This document shows positions 33,513 to 41,826 of a stretch of DNA of 46,827 nt, piece after piece (position 1 is the stretch's first letter; every line of letters begins with the position of its first letter). The notes under the pieces are model-generated. The model was given only the letters and a program-made list of their open reading frames with translations, was not told where the DNA came from and made no database searches. A program made the position numbers and the translations under genes. The stretch spans positions 1 to 46,827 of IMG/VR virus record IMGVR_UViG_3300046000_007986; one strand, written 5' to 3'. Origin of the DNA: a virus.

Positions 33513-33589
33513 TGGTGCGCCGGGTGGGGTTCGAACCCACAAAACCGGATGTTTAAGACCCGTATGTATGCCAATTCCATCACCAGCGC
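33513..33589 (-). tRNA. tRNA-Leu(UAA) lacking the long variable arm
   Basis: Acceptor GCGCTGG/CCGGCGC, A73, CCA; anticodon CGGGT-CTTAAAC-ATCCG (UAA); Leu-like D arm. The variable region is only GTTTT (5 nt), whereas bacterial Leu tRNAs normally have a long arm. Confidence 0.82.
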
Positions 33590-33597
33590 ATCGTTCT

Positions 33598-33672
33598 TGG
33601 TGGGTCGGACAGGCTTCGAACCTGTGACCAAGGGCTTATGAGGCCCACGCTCTACCCCTGAGCTACCGACCC
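33598..33672 (-). tRNA. tRNA-Met(CAU) (elongator or Ile2)
   Basis: Acceptor GGGTCGG/CCGACCC, A73, CCA; anticodon GGGC-CTCATAA-GCCC (CAU). Methionine elongator versus lysidine-modified Ile cannot be decided from sequence. Confidence 0.9.
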
Positions 33673-33677
33673 TGTTC

Positions 33678-33765
33678 TGGCGGAAGGTGAAGGATTCGAA
33701 CCTTCGGAGACTCACGCCTCTACGAGTTAGCAACCCGCTGTCATCAGCCTCTCGACCAACCTTCC
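33678..33765 (-). tRNA. tRNA-Ser(GCU)
   Basis: Acceptor GGAAGGT/ACCTTCC, G73, CCA; loop TTGCTAA (GCU); long variable arm. Its acceptor stem equals that of tRNA-Ser(UGA). Confidence 0.92.
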
Positions 33766-33815
33766 TTATACGTGTCATAAAATTCTCCAAAACCCTCGGC
33801 CAAGGCGATCATTTC

Positions 33816-33893
33816 TGGAAGTCAGAGTGGGATTCGAACCCACGGCTTTACCGCTTTGCAGGCGGTTACATTGGGCCACTCTGTCATCTGACT
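33816..33893 (-). tRNA. tRNA-Cys(GCA)
   Basis: Acceptor AGTCAGA/TCTGACT, U73 (Cys identity), CCA; anticodon ACCGC-CTGCAAA-GCGGT (GCA). Confidence 0.92.
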
Positions 33894-33900
33894 ATTGTTC

Positions 33901-33975
33901 TGGTGCCGACCCTTGGAATCGAACCAAGCTACTCCGGGGTTTCAAGCCGGCGCTAAACCACTCAGCTAGGACGGC
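33901..33975 (-). tRNA. tRNA-Phe(GAA)
   Basis: Acceptor GCCGTCC/GGTCGGC with one U/U mismatch, A73, CCA; loop TTGAAAC (GAA); pair 31-39 is C/C. Confidence 0.88.
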
Positions 33976-33984
33976 GAATAAATG

Positions 33985-34037
33985 CCTAACGTGGCGGGTC
34001 GATATTCCCGCTGACCAGGCCGGTTCGCCACGTTAGG
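33985..34037. repeat. 12-bp inverted repeat, structured element between tRNAs
   Basis: CCTAACGTGGCG (33985-33996) and CGCCACGTTAGG (34026-34037) enclose 29 nt that can itself form GCGGG-aatatcga-CCCGC with part of the stem. Not a tRNA; may be a processing signal or a decayed tRNA-like RNA. Confidence 0.6.
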
Positions 34038-34046
34038 GCTTCGTTC

Positions 34047-34121
34047 TGGTGCCTAGTGAGAGGGTCGAACTCCCGACCATCGCCTTGTAAGGGCGCTGCT
34101 CTACCACTGAGCTAACCAGGC
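34047..34121 (-). tRNA. tRNA-Val(UAC)
   Basis: Acceptor GCCTGGT/ACTAGGC, A73, CCA; loop CTTACAA (UAC). Confidence 0.92.
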
Positions 34122-34194
34122 TAATTCTAGAGAGTTCCGATATCACCCATCGTCACTCACAACCGTTGACCGGCCTTTCAGCCAGTGTTTGCTC

Positions 34195-34279
34195 TGGTGC
34201 CCAACAAGAGACTCGAACTCTCACGCCTTGCGGCACATGATCCTAAGTCATGCGTGTCTGCCAATTCCACCAATCGGGC
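34195..34279 (-). tRNA. tRNA-Leu(UAG)
   Basis: Acceptor GCCCGAT/GTTGGGC, A73, CCA; anticodon CATGA-CTTAGGA-TCATG (UAG); long variable arm GCC-gcaa-GGC, unlike the Leu(UAA) gene. Confidence 0.92.
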
Positions 34280-34299
34280 AAATCTTTACTACGAATTCT

Positions 34300-34375
34300 T
34301 GGAGCGACCAGTGGGAATCGAACCCTACTCTACACGGCTTGGAAGGCCGGCGACTGAACCCGTCAGCATGGACGC
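34300..34375 (-). tRNA. tRNA-Gly(UCC)
   Basis: Acceptor GCGTCCA/TGGTCGC with one U/U mismatch, U73 (Gly identity), CCA; loop CTTCCAA (UCC). Confidence 0.9.
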
Positions 34376-34403
34376 TTTGTTTACAACCTGATTTTTAAAG
34401 AGC

Positions 34404-34430
34404 AAAAAAAAGACGCTTGCGCGTCCTTTT
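34404..34430 (-). terminator. Rho-independent terminator
   Basis: Minus strand AAAAGGACGC-gcaa-GCGTC followed by T8. It ends transcription from the 56-aa gene, insulating the tRNA-Gly end of the array. Confidence 0.82.
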
Positions 34431-34452
34431 AGAGAAGAAAGGACTGAAACTT

Positions 34453-34623
34453 TTACTTCGTTACTTCCTTGATACTGATAACACGGTCGGCATACGCATA
34501 AGTCTCAAACAATTGACCATCCTGGAGGATTTCTAATCCCACGGGATTGCCTCGATCTGTCGTTGTCACATGGACTTCGACTGCTGCTGGACAATGTGCT
34601 TTAACCGTTACCGTTGTAGTCAT
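34453..34623 (-). CDS. 56-aa beta-rich hypothetical protein
   Basis: ATG 34623 (MTTTVTVKAHCPAAVEVHVT...). Alternating Val/Thr strands and VGLEILQDGQLFETYAYADR suggest an all-beta mini-protein. RBS AAGGCAGCATGAAGTA upstream is weak. Lies between tRNA-Met and a strong terminator. No family recognised. Confidence 0.55.
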   Translation of the reverse strand: MTTTVTVKAHCPAAVEVHVTTTDRGNPVGLEILQDGQLFETYAYADRVISIKEVTK

Positions 34624-34648
34624 TTACTTCATGCTGCCTTATGTTTGT

Positions 34649-34723
34649 TGGTTGCGATGGGTGGAGTCGAACCACCGACGAACGGCTTATGAGGCCGTCG
34701 AACTACCGTTGTTCTACATCGCA
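34649..34723 (-). tRNA. tRNA-Met(CAU), possibly initiator-like
   Basis: Acceptor TGCGATG/CATCGCA, A73, CCA; anticodon ACGGC-CTCATAA-GCCGT (CAU). D-region GTAGAACAACGGTAGTTCG and GCAACCA end recall bacterial initiator tRNA, but pair 1-72 is U:A, not the usual C/A mismatch. Confidence 0.85.
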
Positions 34724-34743
34724 TCAGAACCCTTATATTAACC

Positions 34744-34778
34744 ATTATAGCTTGGATGTGTCAAGTCATTTGTGACTT
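34744..34778 (-). promoter_or_regulatory. Operator AAGTCA-caaa-TGACTT and TATAAT upstream of tRNA-Met
   Basis: Perfect 6-bp-arm palindrome (34763-34778), then TTGACACATCC and TATAAT (34744-34749), 20 nt before the tRNA. It separates the tRNA array from the ribonucleotide reductase stop. Confidence 0.6.
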
Positions 34779-34780
34779 AT

Positions 34781-37015
34781 TTAAGCTGCCACCTTTTCTT
34801 TGAAGTCAATTGGACACGCCCCGCCCTCGCAGCCAAGGTGTTCTTTGCCAATGTCCTCTGCCATTTCGTCTATGACAGCCTGGGAGATAGCATCAAACTC
34901 TGCCTTGGTCACGCCCTGCTCCGGCACATACTCGTATGCCGTGGTGTTGGTCTGCGGCATCACAGAGCAGCACCGGACATGCGGCTGATACTTCTTCGTG
35001 ACCTCCATGAACTGTTCGAACGACACGATTTCCGGGTTGTATTTCAGGGTGTAGCTAACCTGATTGCCAGTTTCACGCAGCGCAGTGGTGCCATCTTCCT
35101 GAACACCACTGATCCAGTATTTCTCAAGCAACATCAGCCACTTGTATTGATCTTCGGGCGTTGCCTCTGCTGCCGTTACCAGCTTGTCACCCATGCCGAG
35201 GGTGCAGATCAAAGGCTGCGTCGGGAACCCTACGATGGTGTGATCCTTGTAGGTCTTGAGTTCACGAACGGGATAGCCCTTGGCACGGTAGTCGGCAATC
35301 AGCGGGTCATCGCTTCTGAACTGCACCCACCGAATATACTCACGCATCGATGGAAGGTGTGCCCCCTCAGTGAGTCCAAATAGCTTGCTGATGCTGCCAG
35401 ATGGCTTCATGGTGGTGTCGGTATGGGGTGACACCATCCCTAGCTTGGCGCTGTAGTCTACGGCCTCGTTCTGCACGGCTCGCTTGAATCTTGCCAGCAT
35501 TAACCAGAAGGGCTTGGATCTTTCCTCGTCTACCAGATCGGCCCAGGCATAACCAAAGCGTGACCAGGCGTATTCATGAATGCCAGTCATCCCAACGCCG
35601 ATACGGTTCGTGCGCTGGACTTCTTTGCTGTAGAGCGAGTCCATCTTGTTGACGCGAATCAGGGAACGGGTTACGGTGCGGAACGCATCTACCGCATCGT
35701 CATCGCTTTGTGCATGGTAAGGCACCACGTCTGCGATGATGCAATACCCGCCCATCATGGACAAAGCAATCTCACCGCATGGGTTGGTAATCATCTTGTA
35801 AGGCATCTGGCTGTAGGTGGTGGCGATATCGAACATCAGTTCTTTCGACTCCTCATCCAACTGATAGCGTTTCGACCCTGCATAGCCATCGGCGTAGAAC
35901 AGATCGATGCCTTCATCGTTCTGTGTCAGCTTGTGTTGGTTGATGAAGCCAGGTTCACCGGTGCCATCGTGGTAGCTTGCCTCACAGATAGCCCTGAACA
36001 CCCGCTTGGCATGGCTACAAGCAGCCCATTCATCCGAGTTCAGATAGGCTTGGTTCTCGGTATTAACGTAGCGCCAGAACTCGGCATCCACCGTCACGCT
36101 GTTGTTGCTTGACCAGAGTTGTCCACCCTGCTTGACCGTAATGAAGTCCAGAACCGACTGGTCACGCCAGGTCTTTGTGGACATACGGGCAGAGCGCCGT
36201 GCGCCACCGACCAGAACACATTCCGAAATGTAGTGATCGGCGTGCATGGTGGACTTCCAAGGCGGCATATCTGTATCCCGAAGCGTGGCAATCTTTTTGA
36301 TCGCCTCAATCAGGGGAGCCGGCCCGGAAGCTGGACGGTTCTGCATACCCTTGATCGGACTGTTGCGGGGGCGAACGTCAGAGAAGTCCAAGAACAGGAC
36401 TTCATCACGATGCTTCCCGGCATATGTCATTGTTTCGATCTTTTCAATCGCCTTCGCCCAACCTTCACGACTGTCAGGCACCTTGAAGGAATGGAACTGG
36501 CGTCCAAGATACGAGAGCAGACCTTCCTTGATATCGAAGCAGCCATTGATTTCGCCTAACAATACATCCTTGTGCTGGTTACTGATTACCGGCACCACGA
36601 TAGGCATCTTGCGGTAGTCCACCTTCATCAGGCAGTCATCGTATGCCCGACCTACCCCTGAGCCATTCATCAGCAGGTAGAAGGACAGAAAGGTAGAGGC
36701 AGCGGTCGAGCAGTTGGTAAAGACTTCCTGGTTGCGCTCTGGCTGGTTGTCGTCGCCGTGCTGAAGGTGGCGCCCTGACATGAGGGTAGAGGCTTGACGA
36801 AGATGGTGAGCCAAGTTGTGAAACTCACGCGGACAATCTTCGGTATGCAATGCACTGTTGCCTGCTGCTACACGGTGCCCTACTTCGGCCCATGTTTCCC
36901 TGCGGGTAGTGCCTGTGCCATCTGGATCAACGAGTCTGTTGTAGGTGCGATCTGCTACTGCGTCGCCTATGCCCTTGGCGTATGTTCTTGCCGGGGTTTT
37001 GTGTGATTGTCGCAA
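34781..37015 (-). CDS. nrdJ: Class II adenosylcobalamin-dependent ribonucleotide reductase, 744 aa
   Basis: Start is TTG 37015, six bases after AGGAG; no ATG fits. Length matches the monomeric Lactobacillus leichmannii-type enzyme (~739). Landmarks: NCST with the first redox Cys (~101), NGSGVGRAYDD (~117-127), the finger-loop NPCGEI with the thiyl-radical Cys (~411-416), partner Cys in GGYC (~424), and the C-terminal shuttle pair GCEGGACPID. It reduces NTPs (RTPR type) without a beta subunit, needing only coenzyme B12 and thioredoxin-like reductant, so it works with or without oxygen. With ThyX it supplies phage dNTPs. Confidence 0.95.
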   Translation of the reverse strand: MRQSHKTPARTYAKGIGDAVADRTYNRLVDPDGTGTTRRETWAEVGHRVAAGNSALHTEDCPREFHNLAHHLRQASTLMSGRHLQHGDDNQPERNQEVFTNCSTAASTFLSFYLLMNGSGVGRAYDDCLMKVDYRKMPIVVPVISNQHKDVLLGEINGCFDIKEGLLSYLGRQFHSFKVPDSREGWAKAIEKIETMTYAGKHRDEVLFLDFSDVRPRNSPIKGMQNRPASGPAPLIEAIKKIATLRDTDMPPWKSTMHADHYISECVLVGGARRSARMSTKTWRDQSVLDFITVKQGGQLWSSNNSVTVDAEFWRYVNTENQAYLNSDEWAACSHAKRVFRAICEASYHDGTGEPGFINQHKLTQNDEGIDLFYADGYAGSKRYQLDEESKELMFDIATTYSQMPYKMITNPCGEIALSMMGGYCIIADVVPYHAQSDDDAVDAFRTVTRSLIRVNKMDSLYSKEVQRTNRIGVGMTGIHEYAWSRFGYAWADLVDEERSKPFWLMLARFKRAVQNEAVDYSAKLGMVSPHTDTTMKPSGSISKLFGLTEGAHLPSMREYIRWVQFRSDDPLIADYRAKGYPVRELKTYKDHTIVGFPTQPLICTLGMGDKLVTAAEATPEDQYKWLMLLEKYWISGVQEDGTTALRETGNQVSYTLKYNPEIVSFEQFMEVTKKYQPHVRCCSVMPQTNTTAYEYVPEQGVTKAEFDAISQAVIDEMAEDIGKEHLGCEGGACPIDFKEKVAA

Positions 37016-37050
37016 GTGAAACTCCTGAGTTAATTTTTATGAGGCCGGTG

Positions 37051-37072
37051 AATATACATCACTGATGACTTA
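37051..37072 (-). promoter_or_regulatory. AAGTCATCAGTGATG then TATATT promoter
   Basis: Recurrent operator followed by -10 TATATT (37051-37056), 36 nt upstream of the TTG of nrdJ, whose leader carries the AGGAG RBS. Confidence 0.6.
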
Positions 37073-37093
37073 GTTACAATATAAGGCAAAGAA

Positions 37094-37654
37094 TTAAGCA
37101 GCTTGACGCCAGAAAGATTGAGCCTGTTCAAACTGTTGCGTCAAAATCCCCGCATGAATAACCGCAATGGCATCGGCCAGGTGTTCGTTTGCGGCCACAG
37201 GAGTATCCAACCCCTTGCGCTTAATGGTGAGCCAGGGGAGAAACGGATACTTCTCCATTGCCCATTCGATCATTTCTTCCTTCGACGCTTGCTTGTGACC
37301 GACAGCAGCCATCTTCACTTCATCGGGCATCACCTGAATTAAGGCGATAGGGCAACTCGCCATAACCCCAAGGGCTATACCGTTTGACATAGCGCCACGG
37401 GCTGACTGAGTGCCAGTCGGAAGCTCTGCGATTGCAATGTTCATGCCGGCACAGTATTTGATAAGCGCCTTCTGATGATGTTGCGCTCGGCTCAGATCAT
37501 CACTATTGCGGCGTATTGTCTTGTGAGGATTCTTTTCTGTTGTCACCAGTGCGATGCTCTGCATTGACAAGAGGCTATTTGATGTGTCGAAAGTTCCCTG
37601 TGCGTATCCGAAGTTACGGATTGCGGGGTCAACGCCTACGATCTTAATGTTCAT
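37094..37654 (-). CDS. RuvC-like Holliday-junction resolvase, 186 aa
   Basis: The RNase H-like fold is set by IVGVDPAIRNFGYAQG (first acidic residue D9), IAIAELPTGTQSARG with a Glu, and the C-terminal acidic pair in NEHLADAIAVIHAG. These match RuvC (D7, E66, D138, D141) in order. The middle is shorter and more divergent, as in phage RuvC-like proteins. It should cleave branched intermediates made by the recombination genes downstream. Confidence 0.8.
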   Translation of the reverse strand: MNIKIVGVDPAIRNFGYAQGTFDTSNSLLSMQSIALVTTEKNPHKTIRRNSDDLSRAQHHQKALIKYCAGMNIAIAELPTGTQSARGAMSNGIALGVMASCPIALIQVMPDEVKMAAVGHKQASKEEMIEWAMEKYPFLPWLTIKRKGLDTPVAANEHLADAIAVIHAGILTQQFEQAQSFWRQAA

Positions 37655-37660
37655 ATTTCC

Positions 37661-38047
37661 TTACCAGCTTGCGTAAGCTGGATCTTCCATTCGGTTAATT
37701 GTTGCGGCGGTTGCCGCTTCTGCTACTGCTTTGCCAAAACTGGTTTCAGAACTGTCTACATAGATCAAAAACTTATCCAGACTCTCAATAGCCTCGTCCA
37801 GAGTCATTTCCATCGTCGCCCACGGCATAGCAGAGCGAGGCTTGAAGCAAACGATAATGTCGCCACGCTTACCCAAGTAACAGGACACGGGGGCAAACTC
37901 CTCACCACCGTTTACGTCATGCTTACGGTAGGCGCCGGCCCTGCTCTTGGTCGTTAGGTTATGAGGGCCATTCAGTTTGAAGTGAGTGAGAGGCTTAAAC
38001 TCAATGAAGTGTTTCAGCCTGTCATTGGCTTCGATGGTCGCGCTCAC
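37661..38047 (-). CDS. 128-aa hypothetical protein (GTG start)
   Basis: GTG 38047 overlaps the sbcC-like TGA (GTGA). Beta-rich: FAPVSCYLGKRGDIIVCFKP, then a helical TLDEAIESLDKFLIYVDSSE. No family recognised; translationally coupled to the SbcC-like gene. Confidence 0.6.
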   Translation of the reverse strand: MSATIEANDRLKHFIEFKPLTHFKLNGPHNLTTKSRAGAYRKHDVNGGEEFAPVSCYLGKRGDIIVCFKPRSAMPWATMEMTLDEAIESLDKFLIYVDSSETSFGKAVAEAATAATINRMEDPAYASW

Positions 38048-40005
38048 GCCAGCGCACCTTCGATGTGCGACTGACCGCCTTCTTTAACCACGGTCACCAC
38101 GTTGTCGCACCAGTCAGCCAACTCGTTGTGACTGATGATAAGAACGGTGCCACGTTCACGGGCCTTAGCTTCAAGAATCCCCATGAGGCGCTCAAGACCA
38201 GGATCATCTAGTGCATGGTCAATCTCGTCACCGATCCAGAGTTCAATCGGCTTGGTCGCACGGGTGGCTACCAAGTCTTGCAGGGCCAGCATGGTAGAGA
38301 GGCGCACCTTGCGCTTCTCACCGCCTGACAGCACCCCGAAGGACTTACCACCGGTGGCATTGACCACTTCGATATTAAACTTCTCCCGAAGCTCGCCCTT
38401 GGCAGTCGTGGTCAGGGTTGACCACACGGCACTGATGTTCCCTTCGGACAGAGCAGCCAGGTAAACGGCTGTGCGCTCGTTCAGGAACGGCGTGATGGTA
38501 TCGAGGACATGGGCGCGAACCCCGGACGGGCTGAACACCGATGCAACGTTCTCGGCAAGCACATGGTCGATCTCCAACACCACCCGCTTTGAGGCGAGTT
38601 CGGACAGCTTTGAGTCTGCGGCGATAAGCTGTGCCGTATAAGCATCAAAGGTGGCTTTGTGTGGGTTGATCGCCGTCATGACGGTCGCAGAAGCGGCCAC
38701 ATTTGCCTCTACGTCTTTGACGATCAGAGCAACCTTGTTCTTGGCATCAACATAACCCTTGAGGGTTGACTGTATGACACCTACACGCGATGCCAGGGCG
38801 CTCAGGTCGGGAATGGTAGCTTCGAATGCTTGGAGTTCGTCTTGGGCGTTCTTGACGCTTTCTTCATACATCGCTACCTCTGGCATTAGGCTGTCAGCCT
38901 TAGCTTTCGCATCGTTCAGGCGAACGATAGCGGCACCCTTATACAAGCCAAGATCCTCCGGGGTGTGCGGCTTGCCACACTCAGGACATGGCTTGGACAT
39001 TTCAGCTTCGGAGTTATCGACCTGACCCTGAATTCCCATGACCACGGATACCGCGTTCGTCAGATTAGTTTTGACGACAGCCAAATGTCTGCTGTAGGAC
39101 GTAAGGTTAGCCACCAACGATAGTTTTTTGGTTTCGTAGACCTTGTTCGCAGCCAGCTTGGTCGAAATGTCCGCTAATTCGTCCGTCAGGGCCTTTTCAT
39201 TTATCCCTTTGATAACAGCCACATGCTGTGCGACTTGGGCCTTTAAAGCCTTGATCGCGTCTGCATATTTGACCGCTTCAACTGGCCGTGCCGTATCGTA
39301 TGCAGCAACCGCATCAAGCGCCTTGAGAATCTGCTGCTCGATATTGGCGCGGGTGATCTTGTCGCGGTCGAAGGCGGCATCATGAAGCTGAAGCGCCGTC
39401 GTTGCCTTGAGAGCGTTGTCTTTAGCGAGGCTGTATGCCTTTTCCAGGCGCTCTACCCCCGCAGCTTCCTCGATCAGGGTCTTGAGTTCCTTGTCGGTCA
39501 TCCCCGGCAGGTCAGGCATCATCTCCTGGCCGGCATAGATCGACGCCATAAATACCGCAGGGGAACAGCCAAGAATCTGCTGGATTACTTCCTGAGTCTC
39601 TTTCTCAATACCCTTGTCGAGTCTGGTTGGAGCAGCACCGGCATCATATGCAGCCATGTCGGGCCACATTTCGATGGTCGCCTGGTTCTTCCCTGTGGTG
39701 TGCTTGCGATACCGAATGATCCGGTAGACGATTTCGCCATCAAGCAGCCTGACGGTGACTTCACAGTTCTTTTTGGCCTTGTCGTTGACAACCGCATCCC
39801 CCGCCTCACCACGCGCAGTGATGGCGTTCAGCACCCAACACAGGGCGTCCGGTATGCTGGACTTCCCTGCCCCGTTGGACTTGGTGCTTGGGTCATCCCT
39901 GTTGTCACCGGCGATCAGCAACAGGCCACGACCGTTCAAGGACAGCAGCGGGGAGTTAGCCCCGATGGTCAGAAAGTTCTTGGCATGTAGGTCAAGGATT
40001 TTCAT
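38044..40005 (-). CDS. SbcC/T4 gp46-like recombination nuclease ATPase subunit, 653 aa
   Basis: Walker A NGAGKSS at residues 44-50, a long coiled coil with the zinc hook CPECGKPH near its tip (~345), the ABC signature VLSGGEKRKVRL (~553) and Walker B WIGDEIDHALDD (~598-609). The Walker A to signature distance and the hook define the SbcC/Rad50 family; the coiled-coil arms are shorter than bacterial SbcC, as in phage gp46. With the SbcD-like partner just upstream it forms the ATP-gated Mre11-Rad50-type complex that resects DNA ends for recombination-dependent replication. Confidence 0.93.
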   Translation of the reverse strand: MKILDLHAKNFLTIGANSPLLSLNGRGLLLIAGDNRDDPSTKSNGAGKSSIPDALCWVLNAITARGEAGDAVVNDKAKKNCEVTVRLLDGEIVYRIIRYRKHTTGKNQATIEMWPDMAAYDAGAAPTRLDKGIEKETQEVIQQILGCSPAVFMASIYAGQEMMPDLPGMTDKELKTLIEEAAGVERLEKAYSLAKDNALKATTALQLHDAAFDRDKITRANIEQQILKALDAVAAYDTARPVEAVKYADAIKALKAQVAQHVAVIKGINEKALTDELADISTKLAANKVYETKKLSLVANLTSYSRHLAVVKTNLTNAVSVVMGIQGQVDNSEAEMSKPCPECGKPHTPEDLGLYKGAAIVRLNDAKAKADSLMPEVAMYEESVKNAQDELQAFEATIPDLSALASRVGVIQSTLKGYVDAKNKVALIVKDVEANVAASATVMTAINPHKATFDAYTAQLIAADSKLSELASKRVVLEIDHVLAENVASVFSPSGVRAHVLDTITPFLNERTAVYLAALSEGNISAVWSTLTTTAKGELREKFNIEVVNATGGKSFGVLSGGEKRKVRLSTMLALQDLVATRATKPIELWIGDEIDHALDDPGLERLMGILEAKARERGTVLIISHNELADWCDNVVTVVKEGGQSHIEGALA

Positions 40006-40008
40006 GGG

Positions 40009-40290
40009 TTACTTGGCTTGCGGTTCGCGTGTGAGAACTTCAGCAGCCTTGAAGAACCAGCCCTTCAGCGTTTCGATGATGGCAAGTTCCCATCCCATGT
40101 ATTGCCATGAGACAACCATGACGTGATTCTCCTGAACGCCATGAGACAGTGCGAGGGCATTGCAAATAGCCTGCACGTCCTCGATCTGTTCGATCTTGTT
40201 CTGGTGCTTGACCAGGCGCCCTGCCTCGGTGACTTGACCGGCCTTGCCGATCTGAACCTTGTGGTAAACGTAGTAGCGGAACTTGACCAT
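40009..40290 (-). CDS. 93-aa hypothetical protein between sbcC and sbcD
   Basis: ATG 40290, 9 nt after the SbcD-like stop; ends 3 nt before the SbcC-like ATG. Alpha/beta with YYVYHKVQIGKAGQVTEAGR and ENHVMVVSWQYMGWELAIIE. No family recognised. Inserted between partners of one complex, it may act with them. Confidence 0.6.
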   Translation of the reverse strand: MVKFRYYVYHKVQIGKAGQVTEAGRLVKHQNKIEQIEDVQAICNALALSHGVQENHVMVVSWQYMGWELAIIETLKGWFFKAAEVLTREPQAK

Positions 40291-40299
40291 GTGCTTCTC

Positions 40300-41358
40300 C
40301 TAGAGAACGGTTGCTTCGGACAGTATCTTTTGACACTGCATAATTACTTGGGGCATGTCATTGAACTTGCGATCTTTGATGTATTCAGCGACCGCAACCT
40401 CCAATGACGAACCCGCCTTGACTGTGGTGCTTGCGGCCCTGACGTGCGTAGCTGCTTTGACCGAGATAATGTTCACGCCCTTGGCACCCAGGCTAATCAG
40501 ATGCTCACGAACTTCCTCTACGGTCTTGCTACCTACCTTTGAGTCGAGGCGGGCGCGACAGTAGTTCCCATCGGCTAGTTCTTTGAGGGTCATGTCATCC
40601 ATCCCCGGTTCAATGTCCACGAACTGAGGCGCATGGGTTGAATGCCATTGAACGTCGCGGTCTTTGACGATCAGAAAGCCTGCTTTGCTGCCCACATCGC
40701 TCCATGTGTGGTGCGTCAGTGCGCCAATCGAATAGACGCCATCACCGAAGTCAACATGGTTATGGTAGTGACCGGCAAAGACGTTGTTGAAACCAAGATC
40801 CTTGAGCCATTGCGGGTCAAGTCCGTGGTCGGGGATACCCTTGATGACCCCATCGACCGGCGCATGGATGATTAGATCGACCGTCGCCATGTGTGGGTTC
40901 TCGTTCGCTTTAGCGACCAGAACCGCCTTCAGTTCTTCGATATTGGCAATCCAGGGCACCATCAGGACGCTACCGAGCAGCGTCGTGCCATGTAAAACGA
41001 CTGCGTGAGGGCCAGCTACGGCCTGAACAGAGTCACCCACTTGGGATGCACCCTTGAGTTCCATGTCGTGATTACCCGGCATGAAGTAGAAAGCCATGTC
41101 ATATTTTTCACCGATGGCTTCGATAGCATGGCGGGTCGGGTTCAGCACCGAAGGCTGCACACTCCCCCGCACATGGAACAGGTCGCCGGCATGGTAGATG
41201 GTGTCGCCACCCGCAGCTTTGACAGCAGCGGCACAGCGATCAAACTCATCCAGAATGATCTGAAGGCGGGAGTTCACACCTTCAGGACTGACGGTAGAGA
41301 AAGCGTTCCACGCATGGTTGTGCGTGTCGCTGATAATTCCGTAAGGTTTAATTGTCAT
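40300..41358 (-). CDS. SbcD/Mre11/T4 gp47-like nuclease subunit, 352 aa
   Basis: Calcineurin-like phosphoesterase motifs in order: GIISDTHNHAW (motif I D/H), YHAGDLFHVRG (II), FMPGNHDMEL (III, GNHD), IIHAPVDG (IV, H), and NVFAGHYHNHVD (V, GHxH). A C-terminal capping and Rad50-binding region follows. Nuclease partner of the SbcC-like ATPase in end resection. The ATG at 41358 is only six bases past a TATAAT box, suggesting a leaderless mRNA. Confidence 0.93.
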   Translation of the reverse strand: MTIKPYGIISDTHNHAWNAFSTVSPEGVNSRLQIILDEFDRCAAAVKAAGGDTIYHAGDLFHVRGSVQPSVLNPTRHAIEAIGEKYDMAFYFMPGNHDMELKGASQVGDSVQAVAGPHAVVLHGTTLLGSVLMVPWIANIEELKAVLVAKANENPHMATVDLIIHAPVDGVIKGIPDHGLDPQWLKDLGFNNVFAGHYHNHVDFGDGVYSIGALTHHTWSDVGSKAGFLIVKDRDVQWHSTHAPQFVDIEPGMDDMTLKELADGNYCRARLDSKVGSKTVEEVREHLISLGAKGVNIISVKAATHVRAASTTVKAGSSLEVAVAEYIKDRKFNDMPQVIMQCQKILSEATVL

Positions 41359-41363
41359 GGTAT

Positions 41364-41384
41364 ATTATACTCATTAATGACTTA
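41364..41384 (-). promoter_or_regulatory. TAAGTCATTAATGAG-TATAAT promoter, leaderless
   Basis: Operator (41371-41384) then TATAAT (41364-41369); the SbcD ATG (41358) coincides with the expected +1, as for the HNH gene at 32691. Confidence 0.65.
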
Positions 41385-41792
41385 TGTTCGACGGTAAAAA
41401 ATGTGCTTGCCTATCTGTTTCACCTTCACGAATGAGCTTCGCCAAGGAGGTTTAACCACTTCGGCGTGATAGAACTCGGCACCCTCGCTCAGGTCGCCAG
41501 CAATCTTCCCCGTAAGAACAATCACGGCAATGATCTTGGCAACCTGAAAGGCATACTGTTCATTCGGATGAAAATCTTTCTTGAGTCGCGCCCTGCCATT
41601 CACATACTCAACCTTCTCGGTCGTCCATGAGAACTGCTTGGGCTTCAAGACTTGGTTACATACATCCGTGTGACTTTGCTTGGCTCGGTTCATCGTGACC
41701 TGAGCTACGGCATACTGTCCAGGGATCGGCTCTCCCCGTGCTTCAAAGTAAATGTTCAGGCTAAGGCATAGCAATGCAGTTTCTAGCAGCAT
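41382..41792 (-). CDS. SleB-like cell-wall hydrolase, 136 aa
   Basis: The signature SLNIYFEARGEPIPGQYAVA followed by QVTMNRAKQS matches SleB/Hydrolase_2 lytic transglycosylases (catalytic Glu in the EARGE motif, E18). GAEFYHAEVVKPPW is the later H-A-x-Y/V block. The short hydrophobic start (LLETALLCLSLN) may be a signal or part of the fold. It probably opens peptidoglycan, in addition to the GH108 endolysin; role in entry, spread or lysis is not clear. Confidence 0.85.
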   Translation of the reverse strand: MLLETALLCLSLNIYFEARGEPIPGQYAVAQVTMNRAKQSHTDVCNQVLKPKQFSWTTEKVEYVNGRARLKKDFHPNEQYAFQVAKIIAVIVLTGKIAGDLSEGAEFYHAEVVKPPWRSSFVKVKQIGKHIFYRRT

Positions 41793-41826
41793 GGTTTTTG
41801 CTCCCTGTTGTTATCTCACTGTAACC

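Noticed and set aside
34772-35383. Long plus-strand frame opposite the class II ribonucleotide reductase
   Set aside because: Antisense shadow of a strongly conserved gene; no RBS and no family pattern.
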